NCBI GenBank assembly: GCA_016169945.1
Contig: JADLSH010000147.1
Location: forward strand, 248,001 to 312,000
DNA: 64,000 nt
DNA from: Trachythela sp. YZ-2020
Lineage: Eukaryota; Cnidaria; Anthozoa; Malacalcyonacea; Clavulariidae
Direction: 5' to 3'
Positions 32,108-42,495 of this stretch are shown piece by piece. Positions within the stretch are counted from its first letter, which is position 1. Each line of letters starts with the position of its first letter. Below the pieces are notes generated by a model that saw nothing but the letters and a program-made list of their open reading frames with translations, searched no databases and had not been told where the DNA came from. Both the position numbers and the translations under genes were made by a program.

Positions 32108-33966
32108 TAAGAAGCAAAAAGTTTCTACAATTTCTAATTTTTTACTACCGGTATAGTGTCAAAGACAAAGGTTAATATTATAGATCCAACATGTTCAAAG
32201 AAAGCCAATAATGAGACTTTTCTTCTTCCAAAAGACTTGCTGCTCATAAGTTAGCTGGGGACTCAACACCTAGCACCTCAACTACTTCTCTTCAATCAAC
32301 TAGTAAGGTTAAAATTGAAGAGGTGAAACATGATTTAACTAATAATTTTGATGTTGCATTCTTTAGAGACAAGGTTAAAGGTATGGATACATCTCAAATT
32401 TGTAATTTAATTAAAAATGTTTATAAACCTGATAAACAGCACTCTTTTCCCAGGACTAATGGTAGAAGTTTTAGGTATGATTGGTTAAAATTATATCCCT
32501 GGCTTTGTTATTCACCCTCTGAAGATGGTGCATACTGTTTGTCGTGTGTACTTTTTGGAGATCGTTTTCCGGGTAAGGCTAGGAAAATCCAGAAATTATT
32601 TTCTCAACCACTTTCTCGCTGGAACGATACCGCACAAAATTTGAAACGCCATGCTGGGCATGGTACAGGAGGAAATGGGCCTGCATGCTTGTACTTTCCC
32701 AATTTTAACTTCTTTACTTTTGCAAATGTCAGGAGCAGCACAGCCTATTGAGGTTATGATAGATGCCAACCTCAAAAAGGAAATTGAGGATAATAGGAAA
32801 AACTAACTCCCATTGTTGACTCTGTGGTTTTTGTGGCGTCTTGGTTTGCCACTTCGTGGGCATCGTGATGATGCCAAGTACCATCCAGAAGTGGGTAATT
32901 ACTCTACGGGGGGAGTGGGCAATTTTGTGGAGTCTCTCAATTTTAGAGTTCGGGCTGGAGATAAAGTCTTAGAAGAGCATTTAAAGACTTGTGGAAAGAA
33001 CCAAAGCTATATCTCTAAGACCAGCCAGAATAAGATAATTGAATGTTGTGGCCAGGTTATTAGTGAGCAGATCATCAACGATATAAAGAAAAGTAAGTTT
33101 TTGTATTATTGCTGATGAGGCTTCAGACACTTCTCGCAAGGAGCAAATGTCCTTGTATTACGTTTTGTTGATAGTGACATGAATATCAGAGAAGATTTCA
33201 TTGCATTTTTGCACTGCAAGTGGGGTTGAGTGGTGCCCAACTTGCGAAATTAATTCTCGATGCGCTTAAAGATTTAACCTTGTCTATTGAAGATTGTCGT
33301 GGTCAAGGGTATGATGGTGCTGGTGCAGTGGCTGGGCACATAAATGGGTTATCTGCACATATTTTAAGGCTAAACAGTAAAGCCCTTTACACTCACTGCT
33401 ATAGCCATAGATTAAATTTATCTGTTTGTGATTCGTTAGCCATTGTTGAAGTGAAAAACATGCTGAAGCATGTTAATGAGGTTTCTCACTTTATTAATAT
33501 TTCTCAAACACGTAACATGCCTTTTGAGGAAAGTATTAAAACCCATTGTTCTGCATCAGATACAAAGAAGACCAAGCTAGCTGATGTTTGTAGAACCAGG
33601 TGGGTTGAACGTATTCAGGGTATGGATACTTTTCAGGAGCTTTTTATCCCTTTATATCGTTTATTTGAAGATATGGTTGATAATGCAGAGGGTGAGTATA
33701 ACCCCTCTCTTTCCAGTGATGCTCTATCTCACTTTAAACATATTTCTACTTTTGATTTTATTGTAGTATTTATTATAACCAGACATGTACTAGATGCAAC
33801 TCTTGCTGTCACACAATTGTTGCAAGGAAGAGCCTAGACATCATGGATGGCATTCATTTAATTAACAGCTTGAAAGACAACATGATTCTAATGAGGGATT
33901 CTGTAGATACCTATCATGATTCCTGGTATCAAGAAGCTCTTACTTTAGCAAATGAGCTTGACATTG

Positions 33967-34185
33967 CAGCGTGTAACATGTCTTCGTGCAACTTGTCTCG
34001 CAATGTTTACTTCTTGGAGAGTTCCTATTGGCTCTTACCAGTCCGTTTGCTTGCCTCCGTTCTAATCGTTGCGAGTTGCACAAAACTTATTGCAGCGTGT
34101 AACACCTCTTGCAATGGCTCGTGCAACTTGTCTTTCTACGGCGTTGCGAGACAAGTTGCAAAAAATTGCACCGTGTAACAGCGCC
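33967..34185. mobile_element. TTAA-type MITE inserted in the hAT transposase, 5' edge degraded
   Basis: Inverted arms: GCAGCGTGTAAC and GCAACTTGTCTCGCAA on the left match their complements on the right (TTGCGAGACAAGTTGC, GTGTAACAGCGCC). The right flank is TTTAG instead of TTAA. The left edge coincides exactly with the end of a 29 bp direct repeat. Confidence 0.7.
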
Positions 34186-34365
34186 TTTAGTCGCCTATCG
34201 TTTTTCAGAAGAAGATTGATTTTTTTAATTACTGTGAAGTGTGGTCTCACGGCTAACCCCTCAGTATGGGGGGTGGGTACAACAGTATAAATCCCTGCAT
34301 TTGGATAGGCAGTCGAAACTACGAACTGGTATATATAACTGGATAATGTGGCTACCTAAGATATA

Positions 34366-34775
34366 AAAGGTTTGCAAACACCTGGTGCTCCACACCGTTT
34401 TTCCATCATTGGAGGGAGGTCTACCCATACATTTGCGGTTAAATCAAAACATTCCACAGAATTTGTTGCTTCGTTGCCGTCCCATCCTCCCATCACAACA
34501 AATACATTCCCACTCAAAACAGCTGTACACTCTCTTCTCTTGCATTTCATGGCAGGCAGCATTTTGATATTCTTCACAGTTACATTATAACTCACAACCG
34601 TGTTTAGGATGTTGCCATTCTTGTCTTCTCCTCCAATGATGATAATGTTGTCCTTCCAAGCAACAGTTGCCATCAGACGTACAGGAAATGGGAGGGGTGC
34701 CAATGTCAGACAACAGTTTTTGGTGATGTCGTACATCAACACTGAATTCAGGATGCCTTCTTTATACCCAGATAG
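34366..34775 (-). pseudogene. Captured Kelch-repeat gene fragment
   Basis: On the minus strand about 135 codons without stops encode two Kelch blades: LMYDITKNCCLTLAPLP, IIIIGGEDKNGN, then MLPAMKCKRRECTAVL, VFVVMGGWDGNEATNSVECF and WVDLPPMMEKRCGAP. The double-Gly and Y/W spacing are diagnostic. It ends in ACCAG followed by GTGTTTG, a possible splice donor, so it may be a genomic exon rather than a cDNA. It lies antisense inside the hAT transposase, between the MITE and the second 29 bp repeat. Confidence 0.8.
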
Positions 34776-35807
34776 TCTTACTTTAGCAAATGAGCTTGAC
34801 ATTGATGAGTCAAAGCCAAGGACTGTGGGCAGACAGACTAAGAGAGCTAATCACCCTTTTACGTCTATTTCAGAATATTATAAACGTACTATTACCATTC
34901 CTTTGATTGACCATTTTAATTTATCTTTACAGACACGTTTTGACATTGATAGTGTTAATGTCTATAAAGGATTAAGTATTGTGCCCACAAAGATGATGTC
35001 TTTAATTAACAAGGGAATTGATTGGAAAGAGGAGTTTAAGACCGTTTCTGCTTTTTACAGTGATGATCTACCCAACCCCTTAGCTTTAGATGCTGAGCTT
35101 TCGTTGTGGAACACCTATTGGGAGACGTTTGAGGGACCTCTCCCGTCTAATATTGTATTGACGTTGAAAGCTATCAGTTTTGATGGTTTTGAGAATATTA
35201 AAGTTTTACTTCGAATTCTAGGAACTCTTCCCATCACTTCTTGTGAATGTGAACGGTCCATTTCTGCCCTTAGAATACTCAAAGACTACAAGCGCAGTAC
35301 CATGGTTGAAGAACGCCTGAATGGTCTCGCTTTGATGAAGATTCACCAGGAGATTGTTCCAGATATCGGAAAAGTTATAGATAGGTTTTCCGTTGGAAAC
35401 ACAAGGTTGAAATTTAGTTAAGAGTGTAGTTCTGTTTGTTAGCACTATTTTAGTCTATCTAAGCATTTGCCTAAACTCGTAGTTATATTCAACTCAATTC
35501 ATATCTACATGTATCTCTATCTAACACAGCGTAACACGGAATCCTCTGTAGTATTTCTGTTATCGTATTTCCGTAATACACAGTATGTCAGTATCATTAC
35601 CGTTATATTGTGAGCATTATATGCTTTCTTAACTTGCTGCACACTGTAATATATTGTGCCATTGTTACATAATTCTATCTTTCTTACATTTTGCAATGCA
35701 ACAAAATATTGCATACTGTGGTTATCTTTGCCGTGAGCTTATGTGTAACTCAAAACTATAAAAGTAATAAAACATAATGTTGCTCCGAAAATTGGTAGGG
35801 CAAATAG

Positions 35808-35968
35808 TAGTAGACCAAAGGCAAATACAGTAGCTTGTCTACCTTGATGTTGACGTCATAACCGTCAAACACTATAAGTGTACAGTATAGTAGACCAAAG
35901 GCAAATACAGTAGCTTGTCTACCTTGATGTTGACGTCATAACCGTCAAACACTATAAGTGTACAGTAT
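35808..35968. repeat. 80 bp tandem duplication (2 copies)
   Basis: TAGACCAAAGGCAAATACAG starts at 35811 and again at 35891. The whole 80 bp unit, including TGACGTCA, is repeated exactly. It lies in the 3' part of the hAT element. Confidence 0.95.
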
Positions 35969-36199
35969 AAACTGGGCACAACGCGTACAGTAAACACAAA
36001 GTGTACAGTATGCAGTAACTGGGCACAACGCAACATAAACATAATAAAACACGGTGATACTATGACATCTTTCATTCTTTCTTAACCTTTGCAATTAACA
36101 AAATATTTCTAAAAGTATTATTAAATGTTGTCTACTAATTATAAAACCTGGCTAACATGTCTTTTTAATTTGTTCTTAATAACTTTAATAATCTACTTT

Positions 36200-36770
36200 C
36201 ATCCCTGTATGTGTATGTTTGTGTGTGTGCATATTGACTGGGATGGCATGAAAATTGAGCAATTTCATGTCCATGAAATGTCCCATACAGTCAACCTTTT
36301 CTAACCAAACTCCTCTAGGCGAGTCTCTGGCGCCTTAAAACCAGTCTGCTCTTTGAAAGATAAATTGTCCTTATTTTAGTTATTTATATCTAATCACCTC
36401 CTTTCATCCCTGTATGTTTGTGTGTGCATATTGACTGGGATGGCATGAAAATTGAGCAATTTCATGTCCATGAAATGTCCCATATAGTCAACCCTTTCTA
36501 ATCAAACTCCCTCTAGGCGAGTCTCTGGCGCCTTAAAACCAGTCTGCTCTTTGAAAGATAAATTGTCCTTATTTTAATAGTTATTTATATCTAATCACCT
36601 CCTTTCATCCCTGTATGTTTGTGTGTGTGTGTGTGTGTGTGCATATTGACTGGGATGGCATGAAAATTGAGCAATTTCATGTCCATGAAATGTCCCTTAC
36701 AGTCAACCCTTTCTAACCAAACTCCTTCTAGGCGAGTCTCTGGCGCCTTAAAACCAGTCTGCTCTTTGAA
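36200..36770. repeat. Three tandem ~200 bp repeats with (GT)n and a hairpin
   Basis: Units start CATCCCTGTATG at 36200, 36415 and 36606 (periods 215 and 191 bp; the difference comes mainly from the GT tract and an ATAG insertion). Each contains the self-complementary block ATTTCATGTCCATGAAAT. The third unit leads directly into the hammerhead ribozyme. Confidence 0.9.
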
Positions 36771-36779
36771 CAGCCGTCT

Positions 36780-36889
36780 AAAGGCTGTCCATGTCGGAAT
36801 CACCACTTTGCTCTATATACTGTTGATATATTGCAATTTGTGTTTCCTAGGCATGCTGATGAGCCCTGATATAGGGCGAAACGGCTTTT
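36780..36889 (+). ncRNA. Hammerhead ribozyme, type III topology
   Basis: All core bases are present. Stem III 5' strand AAAGGCTGT (36780-36788) pairs with ACGGCTTTT-type sequence starting at A36881 (nine pairs, two of them G-U). The cleavage triplet is GTC with C at 36789. Stem I CATGTC (36790-36795) pairs with GGCATG (36850-36855) around a 54 nt loop. CTGATGA lies at 36856-36862. Stem II is GCCCT / AGGGC with loop GATAT (36863-36877), and GAA is at 36878-36880. Predicted self-cleavage falls after 36789. It sits near the 3' end of a hAT DNA transposon, an unusual place. Confidence 0.85.
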
Positions 36890-37053
36890 TTAAAATTCCT
36901 TCGAAGTTTTGTCTATCGCGAAATTAAATACCGCGAACGATCGTGTCACGGGGGGTCTTTTTTGCCGATCGAAAATCAAGACCACGCCCAAGATAACATT
37001 TCAGACTTTTTGACTCACGTACGAAAATTCCTAGATCCGCCCCTGGAAGTGCC

Positions 37054-37570
37054 TTCCTGCTTTTTAAAATTAATTACTCCTGAAATTGTTTGATATTTTG
37101 ATGTGAAGACCGAACGTTTGAGCGAGCTTATTAATTATATGGCATTTTAAAAGTAGAGCATTTGTTTTAAAAATTGAATAACATCTGCCAAATTCGCAGC
37201 CGCTTCACTTTGAAGATATCGTTATCATTTGCACAAATATTAAAACACCACTTTTAATTACAACACGGTCTTCAAGTGCCTACGTCGTAGTCAGGGAATT
37301 GGCCAATTTCGATAGTTTAGGTAATTTTAAGAACTTTGGTAATATATTTTATAATTTGAAAATTTGATCTTCATGTTCTTTGGAGAAGTCAAAGTTGTCG
37401 ATTTTTCGCTTAACCGTGAGCATAAAAGGACTAGGGCGAGAATACTTTCAACGCCAGATCTGACGTCACGACGGGAACACCCAAATCTTGTAAAACTGAA
37501 AAACACTGTATCGAGACGAGTTAAAATAGCTTTTGAATTGCACGTTTTTTCAATATTTCCCCACATTTTG
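37054..37570. other. No recognisable gene (0.5 kb)
   Basis: Downstream flank of the hAT element. AT-rich, with only short frames. It may include the upstream region of the relic gene at 37591. Confidence 0.4.
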
Positions 37571-37590
37571 TTTGCACTGTGAAGGAGAAG

Positions 37591-38170
37591 ATGTCATCAA
37601 GCGTTAGTGATCCAAACGACAGCCAAAATTATCCAGAAATCAATCTTATTGCGAGCTAAATGATGGAAGTTGGAGATGATGCTATTTTGACGACAGAGGC
37701 ACAAGGCGATGAAGAACAGTGGATTATACAACCATATCAATACGAACCAATTGCTGATGCAGAATAGGTTGCTCAAGATAAATTAGAAATGCTTAGGTGT
37801 CGCCTCTAAGAACTTGTATCTGTAGAAAGCTGTTGGGTAATTTTCATGAATGCAATTTACATTATTTTCAAACCGCATTAAATATCACTGGGAATTCATT
37901 GATTATTTTATAATTCTTTTTGTATATCGGTGTTAATGCGGCAATTGTAAAACTGACCTGCTGGAAAATGAGAAAGAAAGCCAATGTTGCCAAGAAATCG
38001 AAGGTTGTGTCGAATCACTGAACATTGATATTTTCATGCAATAAGTAAACGGTGTTCCCAATTCCATCACACTTCATCCAGGCTTCAATTCTATATGTTT
38101 GCCTACTTGGTATTGCGCATGGCTGGACCAAAATACAGAAAGAAGGGCAGAAAGGTAAACTAGAAAACAG
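37591..38170 (+). pseudogene. Relic of a Cys-rich, P2RX7-tail-like multicopy gene
   Basis: From ATG 37591 the sequence reads MSSSVSDPNDSQNYPEI, a stop, then an acidic segment EQWIIQPYQYEPIADAE, a stop, and ends near CW at a GTAATT donor-like site (37836). After a ~100 bp intron-like gap it continues CGNCKTDLLENEK, QCCQEIEGCVESL, a stop, then VPNSITLHPGFNSICLPTW. The CxC-GNC, CC-x-E and HPGF-x-x-CL-x-x-W spacing matches the cytoplasmic Zn-binding tail of P2X7 receptors, which occurs alone in many cnidarian genes. Three stops make it a pseudogene. Confidence 0.6.
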
Positions 38171-38870
38171 GTAAACTAGCATGTCCATATATCAAATTCT
38201 CAATCGTATATTAATTCCAATACTTTAATTACCATTAATGCACCTTTCAATGTTAAGTCCAATGAGCCGGCAGTGCTGTAGAACTAAATCAATAACTAGG
38301 GGAGCTATCGAGGCTAGCATCGGAGCATGTTACCGTGGATAAAAACATTCAGGAACGGATGACGTCATAAGTAACCCCCAGTCGCATGATTGCATCTTTT
38401 AATGATATTCATGCCTGAAATAGACATAAGTGATTTTGGAGAATGAAAACTATGGAAAAATTATATATTTCAAGCATTCTTGCAAAAATAAGGGAGCTCA
38501 GCCACCCCCTATAACTTGAGCAAGGGGGCTCCCGCCCCAAGAGCCCCCCCCCCCCATCCCTTCTACAACATTGGGAGGGAGGTTGGACATCAAATGTTAG
38601 TCAAATGCGACCAAATGTCCCTCTGTTGGGCAGAAAATATCGGTCAACATGTAAACGTTTTCAAAGCTGGTGTGATCCAACACATAAGGTTTTCAGTTCA
38701 AATATCCTCGTCCTCGGGAAGAAAATTAAGATTCCCCAAGTTCTCAAGGGTGGGGAGGGTGTTGGTGTATTTGTACGGTAGAAGGTGCTAAAGAAAATAA
38801 ATTTCTTGTGAATCTAAAGTTTCTAGCGAAATATAATAAGATTTATTATTGTATGGCAAGCGCCTAAAAG
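38171..38870. other. No recognisable gene (0.7 kb)
   Basis: Mixed-composition sequence with a poly-C stretch at 38544-38554. Only short unconvincing frames. Confidence 0.4.
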
Positions 38871-38878
38871 TTCGGTAC

Positions 38879-38967
38879 AGTAAAATATTAAATTAAACCT
38901 CGGTCTTACCGTATTGAACTCGCTATCGCTCGGTCAATACCGCAAGATCTCGGTTTAATATTTTATC
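38879..38967. repeat. Imperfect palindrome (fold-back MITE)
   Basis: GTAAAATATTAAA... at the left and ...TTTAATATTTTATC at the right pair, as do CTCGGTCTTACCGTATTGA and its near-complement in the centre. Non-coding. Confidence 0.65.
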
Positions 38968-39034
38968 GTAAAGACCTCACTCTCGGTTAATAAGTAGTCA
39001 ATATACCAACTACAATCACACTGTACAAGAAATA

Positions 39035-39400
39035 TTACGCATTTACACATTCTCCAGTACAGTATACATGTACGGTACCTGCAGTAAGTCGAACATTGGC
39101 AAAAACCATTTCCTTGCGAACAAGCGTTTTATGTGTAGCCTCTTCTCTTGACTGCTTTCCCAGTATGGCATTCATGGGAGCTGGTGCCATATCCACCAAT
39201 TCTTTATATGCCTTTTCAATTTGTTCCTTATCTGCACTTATAGTGGTTTGGTAAAATTCTCCAACATAATCTAAAGGCAATGTGACGAATACTCAGGGCA
39301 TTTCACTGACAGAAATTTCATAAACCAGGAGAAATGGGAAATGCTTGGCAATGACTTGCCGGTGTGCAAATATATTGTTGATACGATATTGGTGATCTTT
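39035..39400 (-). pseudogene. THAP/Kolobok-like transposase, putative C-terminal exon
   Basis: The minus frame 39035-39280 reads LDYVGEFYQTTISADKEQIEKAYKEL, APAPMNAILGKQSREEA. This resembles the C-terminal end I recall for a THAP-type transposase family in cnidarians. It lies on the same strand as, and in the expected order after, the exons at 40.8, 48.4, 48.9 and 49.7 kb. Weak support when taken alone. Confidence 0.4.
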
Positions 39401-39657
39401 TGTTATCTTAAATTCTATTTCACTTAGCCTATCAAGGCTAACATGCATTAGTCAATCAGGCAATTGCAGTTCTGCTTCCAATCCTACCCCTACTGTCTAC
39501 CACTAGGCAGGATAACCACAATACATACATGACTTGTATACTGTATTCAACTCTTATCATAAATTTTCCTGGACTCAGACACATCGTACAGTGGCTTCCT
39601 CATTCTTACATTTTGGATAAACAACTTTAACTTGTGTTCTTCCAGTTTGGATTAAAG

Positions 39658-39842
39658 GATTACCGAAAGGTTTTCCGTGCAGGATTGCGTGATCCTATAA
39701 CACTTTGGATGTCGCGAGACTTTCTGAAAGCGTAAAAAAATACGAGCCGATAGGCGAGTATTTTTTAGCTTTCAGAAAGTCGAGCAACATCCCAAGTGTT
39801 AGGATCACACAATCCTGCACGGAAAACCATTCGGTAATTATT
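39658..39842. mobile_element. Nearly perfect 185 bp palindrome (fold-back MITE)
   Basis: Left arm from TTACCGAAAGGTTTTCCGTG pairs across about 88 bp with the right arm ending CACGGAAAACCATTCGGTAA, with only scattered mismatches. The loop is GAGCCGATAGGC. A second, partial piece of the same sequence (TTTTCCGTGCATGATTG) lies at 39911. It lies within the presumed THAP-transposase locus. Confidence 0.85.
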
Positions 39843-40798
39843 TTATAAAATAACGGCAAAGAAACAACAGCATGTCCTTACATTTTAAAAACCCCGCGAA
39901 GCGCCTAAAATTTTCCGTGCATGATTGTCTCATCCTGCACGGGTATTGACCAATCACAGCTCGCGTAGTAAACATGTTATTTTATAATACTTCTTCATCT
40001 CTTCTGAGGTTGTTGTTGAAATGAATAACAGCCAAGATGTGTCTAAATATTATAAAATATTACTATAGCTCTAATTTTAGTTGCTCACATACGAAGATAA
40101 CAAATGTTGTACCAGTTAAGCTGCAATGCACAATAGTGCACCCCTTCTTGTTATTCGCTAACATACGATAATTTGATTTGACTTCATTAAATTAACAGGA
40201 AAGTGCTTGATGATAATGGTTTAACAAGACTACCCATCTGTGTCATTGTTAACCCATAATGCCACAATTTGCTTTAATGAACACTACTACATTATGTATA
40301 ATATACAAGCATGTACCTGCAATACATCCCTTGAAACGAGTATGCAATCATTTTGGTTGGGAGAAAAATGATTAAAAACTGACTGGAGTCCCTCCAAACA
40401 GCTAGTCTACGAAAGCGGTGATGCTTGACAAATAGCCTTTTTTATCTTCTTGTTCATAAAGGCATTGCGCAGTTTTTCATAAACAACAGAATCTAAACAT
40501 TGAAAGCAGTGTATGTATTGTAATGGTTCAGTGTATTTTCAAATAACAAGTTATTAATCCTGCAAACTGCTGTAAGATTGGAAATTGTACATTAAATACA
40601 GTGTAACAGGCCAAATGTTTAGTTGAACATGCCTAAATTTCTCTCTTGATATACGTATTTAGTAAGTTCAAGCATGTTTCTGCCAAAGAGAAAGGGAATG
40701 TTTGTAAGATCTTTCTGATAGTCATCGGCAGTTTACAGCTTTGCAGTTAAGGTATACTGTATCTATTTAAATACTATAGATAACATATTTGTTTACCT

Positions 40799-41052
40799 TT
40801 ATTAAGCCAAGTCCTTTCCTCTATAGCATCCTTATGAGCACACTTGTTGAACACAAGATTTGGCAGATTTAAGTGTATATTCGCAACATGTTCCACGAAA
40901 GACCCAAATTTTTCCCAAATTACCTGATCATTACCATCAGCTGTAGATGTTGCACTCCAATTATAGAGATGGCTTACACATGGCTTTACCCATGGAAGAA
41001 GTACAACAACCTTTTTCCTTGGCAATTTTGTTCCGAACTTTGGAAAATTCTA
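40799..41052 (-). pseudogene. THAP/Kolobok-like transposase, internal exon
   Basis: On the minus strand an acceptor-like TTCATGTAG (ending near 41053) leads into LPRKKVVVLLPWVKPCVSHLYNWSATSTADGNDQVIWEKF and SFVEHVANIHLNLPNLVFNKCAHKDA, ending TWLNK followed by GTAAAC (donor, 40798). The block W-x-x-x-x-HLY-W-x-A-ST-DG...HV-x-x-H-x-x-x-P...KC-H is conserved in a cnidarian transposase family that begins with a THAP domain. Family recognition is from memory. Open frame across the whole exon. Confidence 0.55.
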
Positions 41053-41813
41053 CATGAATGTATGACAAAATGATTTAAAATACAAAAAGTGCTAAACCTA
41101 AAATTATAGCACAAAACCACTCTTTGCTGCATGCCTGTTAATTATCATTGGACAAGAGCGCTTAAACGACAACAAAGGTTGTCTGTTTTCATTAGATTGC
41201 AATGCACTCATTTACAGTACATTTCATCAAGTAGTAAAAAATAATTACAATAGTATAATGGGCTAGGGACCTTTGGAAATCCTGTTGGACTTCTATTGTA
41301 AGTCCCCTAGTTTTAGTATTCCGAGTGATAAAAGTTTATATGAAAGAAGAAATTATTTACAAGCAGATACTATTTACAACAAATTGAATGATAAATCTTT
41401 ATTTACATCAATTAGATAATAAGTAATGGGATTTTGCTTTATCCTTAAAAGAAAAACATGTTTTAGTATTTTTAATTTCGTCATCAAGAAAATTCCATAA
41501 AGAAACTCCTTTGTTAAATACGGTATATTTACGGTAGTTTGTTCTTTTATAGCTCACGTGTAACTTGGTAGAATTTCGCGTATTATAGTTGTGTAGTTCG
41601 TTATTTTGTTTGAAGTAATTATTATAGAAATTCGGCAAATTTTGACAAAAATTGAGACGATACATGAATACACTACATAAATAATCATTAATTTTGTAGA
41701 TGTTCAAGATATTCAAATCTAAAAATAATGGTTTGGATTAATCCATATAGGATTTAAAACTAATTATTCGAACAATTTTCTTTTGCACATTCAGTAACTT
41801 TTAAAGCCTCGTT

Positions 41814-42438
41814 CAGGGATATCGCGAAGGCATGAACATTGGGGGGGTGTCCTAAAATTTTGACCAAGTTTTGGGGAACATTTTTACCAACTTTCAAGTT
41901 TTAAGTTTTGACAACGTCACTTACGTGAAGGAGAAACTGAATGCTTGTTGGGGGGGGGGTTGTGCTAGGTAATTTAAGTTCCTGTAAAATTGTAAACAGC
42001 ATTTTTAAGAAAATAATATTTCAATGACTTTAACATCTTTACTCCAAACTAAATTACTGCACAGTTGTTACAAATTATTTGAACTCATCTTAGAAAAGCA
42101 ACTTAGCTTATATTGACTGATAAGCACTTCATCTTGCAAGGATATAGTGGGTCAAGAATAATCAAGGTGAGGTTTACTGGTTTAGCTAGATTTTCGTATT
42201 TATGCCCAAAACAAAACAGAAAATGTTGACTGTTAAACCGGATGTCAATTCGCTGCTAATTCGCTCCCTGTTGGTCAATAAATATTTTGGTTTTTGACTA
42301 TATACTTTCGCACTTTCAGCTTATAAGTGACCAATTATTTTGACCAAAATATTTCCAGTTTGACCAACTTTTCCCGCTTAAAATTATTGGGGGGGGCGTG
42401 TAACACCCCCCCACACCCCCCCAGTAGCGACGTCCCTG
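41814..42438. mobile_element. Non-autonomous hAT element, 625 bp
   Basis: Ends are CAGGGATATCGCGAAGGC and, at the right, the complement of CAGGGACGTCGCTACTGG. Both continue into a G-run (GGGGGGGTG). A perfect 8 bp duplication GCCTCGTT flanks it (41806-41813 and 42439-42446). It splits the LINE coding sequence, which reads through once the insert is ignored. No protein is encoded. Confidence 0.93.
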
Positions 42439-42495
42439 GCCTCGTTGGGTACGTATTTCCCAAAATTAGATTTCCGTACGTGAGGTATGGATAGA

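Larger units (their letters stand above)
33938..34804. repeat. 29 bp exact direct repeats bracketing the MITE-Kelch insert
   Basis: 33938-33966 is identical to 34776-34804 (starts TCTTACTTTAGC, ends GCTTGACATTG). The transposase reading LTLANELDI occurs at both sites, so the repeat is a duplication of transposase sequence created with the insertion. Confidence 0.95.
32290..35421 (+). pseudogene. hAT transposase (TTF zinc finger, DUF4371, hAT dimerisation), broken
   Basis: Domains in order: a TTF-type zinc finger at 32440-32680 (RSFRYDWLKLYPWLCYSPSEDGAYCLSCVLFG). A GLPLRGHRDD block at 32840. The first catalytic Asp region IADEASDTSRKEQ near 33107, crossing a frameshift. CRGQGYDGAGAVAGH with the second Asp at about 33295-33340. 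HCYSHRLNLSVCDSL and CRTRWVERI. A C-terminal dimerisation region at 35220-35370 (CECERSISALRILK, ERLNGLALMKIH). Four frame changes and an insertion at 33967-34775 disable it. The fused frame starting at 34600 is an artefact in its first part, because it reads antisense Kelch sequence before joining the transposase at 34776. The family is the ZMYM1/52-kDa-repressor type of hAT. Confidence 0.9.
30319..37045 (+). mobile_element. Complete hAT DNA transposon, 6.7 kb
   Basis: Both ends carry the same 16 bp terminal inverted repeat, CAGGGGCGGATCTAGG, and the element is flanked by a perfect 8 bp duplication GAAGTGCC (30311-30318 and 37046-37053). CAG termini and 8 bp duplication define hAT. Inside, left to right on the plus strand, are a GACCGG-rich subterminal region with a TATA box, a small ORF, an OTU-like domain, a TTF-type zinc finger, and a DUF4371/hAT-C transposase interrupted by a MITE plus a Kelch fragment. 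After these come an 80 bp duplication, three ~200 bp tandem repeats and a hammerhead ribozyme. The exact target duplication argues for a recent insertion even though the transposase is broken. Confidence 0.95.

Noticed and set aside
34600..34775. N-terminal part of the long plus frame that runs into the hAT transposase
   Set aside because: It reads the antisense strand of the Kelch fragment; the real transposase begins again at the 29 bp repeat (34776).
36856..36920. Type I reading of the 36.86 kb hammerhead using the downstream GTC at 36911
   Set aside because: Stem III and stem I would have only two or three pairs; the type III arrangement with the upstream GTC pairs fully.
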